Positions 1 to 5,705 of a stretch of DNA of 7,741 bases are shown here, one piece after another (position 1 is the first letter of the stretch; every line of letters starts with the position of its first letter). The translations under genes and the position numbers were made by a program. Source of the stretch: Thermoplasmatota archaeon (GTDB taxonomy: Archaea > Thermoplasmatota > Penumbrarchaeia > Penumbrarchaeales > Penumbrarchaeaceae); contig JAFGJI010000222.1 in the NCBI GenBank assembly GCA_016929175.1, positions 1-7,741 of the forward strand, given 5' to 3'. The notes under the pieces were generated by a model. That model worked only from the letters and a program-made list of their open reading frames with translations, made no database searches and was not told the DNA's origin.

Positions 1-3000
1 ATAGAGGAGATCGATGAGGAGAACAATCTCTGGGTGACAGGATTTGAGGTATACCCCTCGATCATACCTCGCGGTCAGACCGGATTGAAGATAACGAAGG
101 TTCTATGGAACTGCACGGGGGAGGAGGTGTTCGTGCAGATCGAGAATCCGACCGGGGAAGCAGTGGACCTATCCGGTGTCAGGGTCTCGGACGGGACCTA
201 TCATGTGAATTTTCCGGGGGGTGTGTTCCTTCAACATGGAAGTGCAGCTGCGGTGGTCTGGGGCCCCGCGGCATCTGGAAGGCTGGATGCCGACGCCAGG
301 ATATTCAATATTTCTGGCGGGCCGACGATGGAAAGGATGGTATCATCCGGACCTATCCCGGATCCCTTTGGAACGGGTAAGGTGTTTTTGAGAACGGAAT
401 TCCGAACGGACATAGATCAGGTACTGCTCAGGGGAAAAGAGAGCAACGTCCATGGCTGGATCGGGGGGGCGGCACTCGAGACAACCTGGGGAACCGTCCT
501 TAGCCGGGCAAGGTCATCGGACAACACTCCGCTCGATTCGAACACTTCGATGGACTGGACAGTGTATCCTGGTAGAGCAGCCGTTGAGTGTTTCCTCCCG
601 AGTCCTGGCACATCCGGACCCGGAGAATATCTGGTCATCTCCGGGGAAGATCGGAACGTGGATATCTCCGGGATGCTTATCATGTGCTCGAGACGTGCCG
701 CGGTCATTCCGAATGGCACCCTGGTGGGGGAAGGGGAGACCATTGTTCTATCGAAGGACCCGGAAAGTTACGAGAGGACCTACGGCAATTTGCCCGATCT
801 GTGTTTCGGGGAGGGATCTGTCCTGAATGGACAGAGGATCGAGGGATGCAGGGTCCCGATGTTCCCGGAATTGTTGTTGCCCAATGCGGGAGGCGAGCTG
901 ATGATCGTTGACAGAGCGAACAGGATCCTGGATTCGGTAGCCTGGGGAATTAGCATTGACAACAGCATCGGAACCCCCTCCAAGGATGTCGTTATCGGAA
1001 GGGATATATGGGCGAATGGAACGAAAGGAGGTTGGCGTGCCCTCGGCCTTGGCTCGGACCCGATCTTTCGATGGTCACGGGAGAGAAAGGATGCTTCGAC
1101 GGCGCTCTTTCAGGGTTCTCTCGAGAACGGACTGGAATGGTTGATCGGTGAAAACGATATCATCTTGATAACCCCCGTTCTTGACAATGGGGGGGTAATA
1201 TCAATTCTTTCCGATCACCTCTCAAGAGGTCGTGGTTTGAAGATCTTTCTGACCTGCGAACCATGGTCCCTCTTGGGCGAAGCCGATGAGATGCTGCATC
1301 CTGTCTCAACAAGGGCAGGTTATGCAAAATATCTTCTCGGCAAGGGGGCAAAGATCCATACATCGGACATTGGACAGGTCGCCGGTTCGTCCCTGTTCGT
1401 CAGCGGTGACAGGATATTGACGGTCCTGGGACCTCTCGAGACTGCAGTGACCGACAGGGATGCATCCGGTCTGTACTGTTTCGGTGTTGAACTTGGAGCA
1501 AACTGGGCAGACACCATTGAGGTGCTATACGACCGCTTTTTGCTTTTATCAAGCGATGACCTCGCTGGCTTAAGTCTTGTACAGCCCATCGAACCTTTGG
1601 ATGTGACGACAGGCCAGGGGGGATCCGGAACGACCCTCATACCGCGATCCGTGGACCTTAGCATTGGGTCGTTGCAGGATCCGGTCCTTTCGGATGAGGA
1701 TGATGATAAAAAGGTAAGGATATACCATTCGGAGGGGCCACTGGATATGGGATACCTGCTTGGCCTGGCCCGTTCGGGATACCATGTCGAGCTGATGCTC
1801 GGTCTGAAATGCCTTGAGGTTCTTGGCCGCGGCTCCCGGATGGAGGTCTCGAACGTTTCCGAACGGATCATGGCATCAAGGCACATTCTCTCGATCGGCA
1901 TGCTTTCCGAGGACCTTCTGATGAGGGCTGCCGGATCACTGCTGGCTTCCGAGGAGCTTGGTCTTGATATGGAGATCAGGATAGGTGATGTGGGCTCTGG
2001 AATTCACTTCCAGGGGTCTATGATGACCACTAACTCCGAGGTCAGAATGACCCTGCCCTGGGTGTGCGGGGGAGGAAGTTTGAGAGCTCTTGTGCTTACC
2101 GGGGACACCCAAAAGGAAATAATGGACCATCTCTCGGAGGAATGGGAGAGGTCCAAACCATTCCCCTGGGGTTTGATAGAAGGTGTCGAACCGATAGCAG
2201 GGGAATGCCCATCCGTCAGGATAGGGGAGGTCTATTATGACACTTATATTACCAACGACCTTGACGAGTACATCTGCCTCGAAAATATCGGGACGGCTCC
2301 GGTCGATATTTCAGGGTTCATGGTCAGCGATGATGAGGGACTCTGCATACATTCGGATGGGACCGTGGTATTGGGAGATCTGAACTTGGGTCCCGGCGAA
2401 AGGATATTCATTACGAGGAATGGTTCCGACTTCACGTCCCAGAACGGCCTCCTCCAACATTTATCCTGGGGTTCCAAAGAAAGAACATGTGTACTTACCT
2501 CCCGCGGCATCATGAAGCTGGCCAACAACAACGACACGGTCATGCTCAGGGACAGTAGAGGATATGTGGTCGATACCGTGACCTGGGGGTCAGCGTTCAT
2601 CCCTGAGGGGGTGTGGGCCACACATGAAAGTGGGAGATGGACCGGGCCCCCCTGCCCTGACCTGGGGTGGGGCAAGGTCCTGTTCCGAACCAGGGAAAAG
2701 GATACCAACTGCAGGGATGACTGGTTGTCCCTCCGGCCAAGATATCCGGGCCAATCCCGGTTCGAATTGTTCGATATAGCAGAGTACCAGGAACTGACAG
2801 TCGGAGTATGTCCTGATTCAAGCTCCGAGGTCCTCTGTCAGGCTCTGGAGGATGCAGAGAACCAGGTTCTTGTGAACGTATACGAGATCACCTCTGAATG
2901 GATAACCTCCAGATTCATAGGACTGCACCAGAGAGGTTTAAAGGTAAGGGTTCTGCTTGAGGGAAACCCTGTGGGGGGTTTGAGCTACAGCGAGGAGGTC

Positions 3001-4428
3001 TGCATCTCTCGAATGGTCAATGCCGGGATCGAGGTGAGAAAGATGATCACCGATACCGGGCGCGGCATCAGGGACAGATATCGTTACGATCATGCGAAAT
3101 ATATCGTGATCGACGGGGATTCGGTATTGTTGAGCACGGATAACTTCAAGGATACATCATTTCCCCGGCCAGGAAGCAAGAGCCATACCGGAACAAGGGG
3201 ATGGATCGTGAACCTGAGGTCGATGCCCCTTGCTGATGATCTCACGAATGTCTTTACAGAGGACTGGGACGGCCCAGACATCGAGGTGTGTGAGGCCTTG
3301 CTGGATGTCGAGGGGCTCCTGGAGGTCGACCAGGTCAACCAGGAACCTTTAACCGTATTCCGAGCGTGGTACGAGCCGGTGCATTCCAGTATTGTGGGAA
3401 CAAGCCAGGTCCTGGTCTCTCCGGACCATCTATACCTTGAAGATAACCCGCTGCTCGATCTGATACGACGTTCGGAAAGTGAGATCATCCTGGAGCTGAT
3501 GGACATTGAATTGGAATTCCTGGCGGGCAGTATCGGCAGAATGTCCATTCCAACCATACATATCGATGATCTTGAACATTACGGAGCAAATGCCATGAAT
3601 CCTTATCTCGAAGAATTGATCCATGCAGCTAACAGGGGCGTGAACGTCACACTTCTCCTTGACGGATCGGATTTCAACGGGGATGGGGTTCCTGACGCTC
3701 AAGTTAAGGCGAGGCAGATCGATGATGTCATCGATAAGTGCGGTGCTTCTGACAATTTCCATCTGATGATGCATCCCTCTCCTCATTACGGCCTTGAGGG
3801 TGATATCAATATGATCCATACCAAGGGAATGATAGTGGATCGTTCCTGGATATGGATATCATCGTTCAACTGGGGGCCTACCTCCGGACTGGAGAACCGG
3901 GAGGCCGGTGTTCTAATAGCATCTCACGATGCCGCGGAATATCTCAGAGAGGTGTTATTCTACGATCTAGGGGGTTCTGTTGGATCCGAGTTGGAGCTCA
4001 GGAAGGTATGGTCATTTGGAGCCTTCGATGGAGAGATGATATCCCATATCGAGGTGGGTCTTGAGGTCTTCTGGATGGGGGAAGGTGACCTGACGATCGA
4101 ACTCCACAGTATGCGGAGGTCCGCCGGAGAGACCCGGCTGATCAAGACCGTTGTCCTGAACCATGGATTTGAAGGGATACTGGTCCTGGAATGCCAGGAG
4201 GTGGAAGGTGAGAAAAGTGATCTTTTCATCATCCGTGCTGTCAAGAACGGTCTGGCTTACGATGCGGCAGCCTTCGAAATTTCGGAGCCGATGGAGAGGA
4301 GCAAATGGTCCAGTAAGGGATTTCTCGGGAACCATTGGGTACCCATATTACTGATATTCTTACTATCGGTTTCCATCTCCATGATAAAGGCAGTAGCTCA
4401 CAAGAGAAGGTCTTACATCGAGGAGTGA
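1..4428 (+). CDS. Surface-anchored LTD/phospholipase D-like protein, 5' partial
   Basis: The frame is open from base 1, so the true start and any signal peptide lie upstream; the GTG at 34 reads as an internal valine. Residues are numbered from 34. Three lamin-tail-like domains lie at about 18-125, 180-306 and 725-855, each with a V-D-[IL]-S-G core (44-48, 209-213, 757-761). Residues 355-505 and 560-710 are PLD-like folds without a full catalytic motif. Residues 920-1080 and 1115-1312 form a complete PLD pair: H1020/K1022/D1027 followed by STDN, and H1262/K1264/D1269 followed by SSFN and N1288-R-E. A DxNxDGxxD calcium-type loop is at 1213-1221. A transmembrane helix (about 1434-1452) and a basic KRR tail end the protein. 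NxS/T sequons are scattered throughout. PLD-superfamily pairs hydrolyse or transfer phosphodiesters through a phosphohistidine. An external location is inferred, and the substrate (phospholipid, nucleic acid or other) cannot be read from the sequence. Confidence 0.9.
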   Translation: MEEIDEENNLWVTGFEVYPSIIPRGQTGLKITKVLWNCTGEEVFVQIENPTGEAVDLSGVRVSDGTYHVNFPGGVFLQHGSAAAVVWGPAASGRLDADARIFNISGGPTMERMVSSGPIPDPFGTGKVFLRTEFRTDIDQVLLRGKESNVHGWIGGAALETTWGTVLSRARSSDNTPLDSNTSMDWTVYPGRAAVECFLPSPGTSGPGEYLVISGEDRNVDISGMLIMCSRRAAVIPNGTLVGEGETIVLSKDPESYERTYGNLPDLCFGEGSVLNGQRIEGCRVPMFPELLLPNAGGELMIVDRANRILDSVAWGISIDNSIGTPSKDVVIGRDIWANGTKGGWRALGLGSDPIFRWSRERKDASTALFQGSLENGLEWLIGENDIILITPVLDNGGVISILSDHLSRGRGLKIFLTCEPWSLLGEADEMLHPVSTRAGYAKYLLGKGAKIHTSDIGQVAGSSLFVSGDRILTVLGPLETAVTDRDASGLYCFGVELGANWADTIEVLYDRFLLLSSDDLAGLSLVQPIEPLDVTTGQGGSGTTLIPRSVDLSIGSLQDPVLSDEDDDKKVRIYHSEGPLDMGYLLGLARSGYHVELMLGLKCLEVLGRGSRMEVSNVSERIMASRHILSIGMLSEDLLMRAAGSLLASEELGLDMEIRIGDVGSGIHFQGSMMTTNSEVRMTLPWVCGGGSLRALVLTGDTQKEIMDHLSEEWERSKPFPWGLIEGVEPIAGECPSVRIGEVYYDTYITNDLDEYICLENIGTAPVDISGFMVSDDEGLCIHSDGTVVLGDLNLGPGERIFITRNGSDFTSQNGLLQHLSWGSKERTCVLTSRGIMKLANNNDTVMLRDSRGYVVDTVTWGSAFIPEGVWATHESGRWTGPPCPDLGWGKVLFRTREKDTNCRDDWLSLRPRYPGQSRFELFDIAEYQELTVGVCPDSSSEVLCQALEDAENQVLVNVYEITSEWITSRFIGLHQRGLKVRVLLEGNPVGGLSYSEEVCISRMVNAGIEVRKMITDTGRGIRDRYRYDHAKYIVIDGDSVLLSTDNFKDTSFPRPGSKSHTGTRGWIVNLRSMPLADDLTNVFTEDWDGPDIEVCEALLDVEGLLEVDQVNQEPLTVFRAWYEPVHSSIVGTSQVLVSPDHLYLEDNPLLDLIRRSESEIILELMDIELEFLAGSIGRMSIPTIHIDDLEHYGANAMNPYLEELIHAANRGVNVTLLLDGSDFNGDGVPDAQVKARQIDDVIDKCGASDNFHLMMHPSPHYGLEGDINMIHTKGMIVDRSWIWISSFNWGPTSGLENREAGVLIASHDAAEYLREVLFYDLGGSVGSELELRKVWSFGAFDGEMISHIEVGLEVFWMGEGDLTIELHSMRRSAGETRLIKTVVLNHGFEGILVLECQEVEGEKSDLFIIRAVKNGLAYDAAAFEISEPMERSKWSSKGFLGNHWVPILLIFLLSVSISMIKAVAHKRRSYIEE
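571..2163 (+). repeat. Internal repeat copy 1: LTD + two degenerate PLD half-domains
   Basis: This part of the large surface gene (residues about 180-710) has the same order as the following copy: LTD, PLD half A, PLD half B. Shared anchors with copy 2 include VDISG in the LTD (209-213), an F-R-x-x-R-E-x-K-D-like segment after it (345-353), and R-G-L-K in half A (R400/401-403 against 967-970). The catalytic positions are changed. In half A, the H, K and D of copy 2 align with A450, S452 and S457. In half B, H658 remains but K is Q660 and D is T665. I read it as a non-catalytic duplicate. The boundaries are approximate and the alignment was done by eye. Confidence 0.65.
2206..3969 (+). repeat. 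Internal repeat copy 2: LTD + intact PLD pair
   Basis: Residues about 725-1312 of the large surface protein hold LTD3 followed by two PLD half-domains with complete HxK(x4)D motifs (codons for the two histidines at 3091 and 3817). This is the only part with a full bipartite PLD active site, so any enzymatic activity should map here. LTD3 carries a G-K-V-L-F-R-T tail (880-886) also seen after LTD1 as G-K-V-F-L-R-T (115-121). The similarity to copy 1 is at the protein level only; no DNA-level repeat is obvious, so the duplication is old. Confidence 0.65.
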
Positions 4429-4460
4429 TGCCAGGTGTTTCTTCGGAGGTCTTTAGGCAA

Positions 4461-4470
4461 ACTTTATTAT
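4461..4470 (+). promoter_or_regulatory. Candidate TATA box for PCNA gene
   Basis: An A/T-only stretch (TTTATTAT at 4463-4470) follows a purine/A-rich GGCAAAC segment that could act as BRE. It lies in the 95-base gap between the surface-protein stop and the PCNA start. The usual archaeal spacing of about 25 bases puts transcription start near 4490-4495, giving a leader of roughly 30 bases. The call rests on composition and position only. Confidence 0.5.
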
Positions 4471-4490
4471 TGCCCTTCTTGATAAGGGCA
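4471..4490. promoter_or_regulatory. Perfect inverted repeat, candidate operator of PCNA gene
   Basis: TGCCCTT (4471-4477) and AAGGGCA (4484-4490) are exact reverse complements separated by six bases. The repeat sits directly between the TATA-like box and the predicted transcription start, a position where archaeal repressors block RNA polymerase or TFB. It could instead be an RNA hairpin from readthrough of the upstream gene. No long T run follows it, which argues against an intrinsic terminator. Confidence 0.45.
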
Positions 4491-4523
4491 GTGATCCATT
4501 ATATCGGCCAGTTGGGGATGGAT

Positions 4524-5261
4524 ATGTTCGAGGTAAACGTAAAGGTTGAAACATTGAGAAGTGTGTTTTCGATACTCACACCTATTGTTGGTGAGATCAA
4601 GCTGAAGGCCGATGAGGAAGGGTGGAAGATCAAGGCAGTGGACCCGGCCCATGTGGCCATGGTCGATCTGACGCTTTCCAAGGAAGCTTTCGATAGTTAT
4701 GATGTCGAACCTATGGAACTGGGTCTCAACGTGGAAAGACTCCTTGAGCACCTTAAAGGAGGCAGGGCGGACGAGATAGTGATGATGAAGCTCGACGGTG
4801 ACAACAGGCTTGTTGTTTCCATGTCAAACCTGACCTTGAAACTCCCTCTCGTCGATGCATCGGGCTTCTCCGATCCAAAGGTGCCGAACCTTCAACTGCC
4901 GGTGGGATTGAAGTTGAATTCCGGAGAACTTCAGAAAGGCCTCAAGGTTTCCGCCTCCATCTCGGATTATATTACCCTGGACTGTTCCGAGGAAAGACTT
5001 GTCATGACCTCGTCCGAGGACCTGTCCTCCATGACACTTGAACTTTCAAAGGACGAGCAGTTCGAGACCGTTGTGTTCGAAAAACCTGCAAAGAGCTCTT
5101 TTTCCCTGGATTACTTCAGCCAGCTGATGAAAGGTGTTGGTCCCAACCGGGACATCGTGCTGAATATTGGCAACAGCTATCCTCTGAAGATGGAATTTGA
5201 TTTCTCCGAGGACCATGGACATGCAAGGTACCTTCTGGCGCCAAGGATAGAAAGCTCCTGA
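4524..5261 (+). CDS. pcn: DNA polymerase sliding clamp (PCNA)
   Basis: A 245-residue protein of the usual archaeal PCNA length. It forms the ring (a trimer in most archaea) that encircles DNA in the nucleus-free cell and tethers replicative polymerase, FEN1, ligase and other partners by PIP boxes. Visible family marks are the N-terminal domain with the K-A-V-D-P-A-H-V-A segment at 37-45, the interdomain connector around 112-126 (ending P-N-L-Q-L-P), the second clamp domain to the end, and the canonical C-terminal L-A-P-R-I-E (238-243). I chose ATG 4524 because homologous clamps begin close to M-F-E-V and a GGGG (4514-4517) lies six bases upstream. ATG 4518 adds only two residues; longer upstream extensions overlap the preceding gene and lack clamp similarity. 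The gene probably has its own promoter and converges on the minus-strand gene with a 4-base gap. Confidence 0.97.
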   Translation: MFEVNVKVETLRSVFSILTPIVGEIKLKADEEGWKIKAVDPAHVAMVDLTLSKEAFDSYDVEPMELGLNVERLLEHLKGGRADEIVMMKLDGDNRLVVSMSNLTLKLPLVDASGFSDPKVPNLQLPVGLKLNSGELQKGLKVSASISDYITLDCSEERLVMTSSEDLSSMTLELSKDEQFETVVFEKPAKSSFSLDYFSQLMKGVGPNRDIVLNIGNSYPLKMEFDFSEDHGHARYLLAPRIESS

Positions 5262-5265
5262 TGCT

Positions 5266-5616
5266 TCAGTCGAGTTCTATTGTCTCAACGGTGTCCGGTG
5301 GCTTCGAGGTCCTGAACCTCTTGAAGATAAAGGCGGCGAACTTGAACCGGTAAAGGTTCAGGAGGATGTATGCCACAAAGAAAGGTATAGATGATAGAAA
5401 GATGATCATCGGCGCCCGGCCCCAATCATAATAGTTGTCGTTGCCCAGGATGATCCTGTCGATGAGAAAGACCAGAAGTTCCGAGGCTGCAAGAAGGACC
5501 AGCAGGATCCCGATGGTAAGCGTCAATCCGGAAAAAATTACATTTAGGATGTGAAGGAACCCGGACCTTTTAGGGCTGCGCCCTTTGGGTCGGCCGGACC
5601 TTGACTTCGAGGCCAT
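5266..5616 (-). CDS. Small two-helix membrane protein with basic N-terminus
   Basis: I do not recognise this family. From ATG 5616 the product is 116 residues. The first 20 or so are rich in Arg, Lys, Ser, Gly and Pro, with a GRPKGR segment resembling an AT-hook core. Two hydrophobic helices follow (about 21-52 and 69-88), joined by a polar loop with NDNYYDWGR, and a basic then acidic C-terminus (ending ETIELD). By the positive-inside rule both ends face the cytoplasm. A GTG at 5628 in the same frame would add four residues. ATG is preferred because GGAG (5628-5631) lies 11 bases upstream, although the TATA-like box predicts transcription starting almost at the GTG, so a leaderless GTG start remains possible. 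It is convergent with PCNA and downstream of the PKD surface gene. Function unknown. Confidence 0.75.
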   Translation of the reverse strand: MASKSRSGRPKGRSPKRSGFLHILNVIFSGLTLTIGILLVLLAASELLVFLIDRIILGNDNYYDWGRAPMIIFLSSIPFFVAYILLNLYRFKFAAFIFKRFRTSKPPDTVETIELD

Positions 5617-5650
5617 TTTATCTGACACTCCGATGTTTGCTAGTGTACGA

Positions 5651-5658
5651 TACTATTT
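5651..5658 (-). promoter_or_regulatory. Candidate TATA box for small membrane protein gene
   Basis: On the minus strand this reads AAATAGTA, preceded by an A-rich GGGAAAAATC segment. Its centre is about 27 bases from 5628, the expected spacing to a transcription start next to the GTG/ATG starts. This suggests the small gene is not only transcribed by readthrough from the upstream surface-protein gene. Confidence 0.45.
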
Positions 5659-5666
5659 GATTTTTC

Positions 5667-5701
5667 CCATTTCCCGGACCAAATATTTGACCATTTCCGG
5701 G
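5667..5701. promoter_or_regulatory. Repeat/dyad cluster upstream of the small-gene promoter
   Basis: Several symmetric elements overlap here. CCATTTCCCGG (5667-5677) recurs as CCATTTCCGG (5691-5700), a direct repeat with a 24-base period. CCCGGA (5673-5678) and TCCGGG (5696-5701) form an inverted repeat. CAAATATTTG (5680-5689) between them is a perfect 10-base palindrome. The cluster lies just upstream of the TATA-like box on the minus strand and immediately past the stop of the PKD protein gene. It could be an activator site or a transcript-end hairpin. No U run follows on the minus-strand transcript. Confidence 0.4.
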
Positions 5702-5705
5702 ATGT

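Noticed and set aside
34..36. GTG as true start of the large PLD protein
   Set aside because: The frame is open to base 1 and encodes 11 further plausible residues, with no ribosome-binding site or signal peptide after the GTG.
1320..1901. 193-residue open frame on the minus strand inside the PLD gene
   Set aside because: It lies entirely within a well-supported coding region, is rich in Arg, Ser and Pro as expected of an antisense shadow, and shows no recognisable domain.
1096..2163. Sequencing frameshift as the reason for the missing HKD motifs in copy 1
   Set aside because: The alignment to copy 2 continues without gaps through the catalytic region of half B and the frame stays open, so the changes are substitutions, not a frame error.
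4471..4490. Inverted repeat as an intrinsic terminator of the PLD gene
   Set aside because: No T run follows on the plus strand, and archaeal termination depends mainly on T-rich tracts, not hairpins.
4498..4505. ATTATATC as TATA box for a leaderless PCNA transcript
   Set aside because: Its centre is only about 22 bases from ATG 4524, short for archaeal promoters; the 4461-4470 element has better spacing and an upstream BRE-like segment. It is not fully excluded.
4335..4523. 63-residue N-terminal extension of PCNA
   Set aside because: It overlaps the end of the surface-protein gene in another frame, includes the promoter-like region, and is absent from the clamp family.
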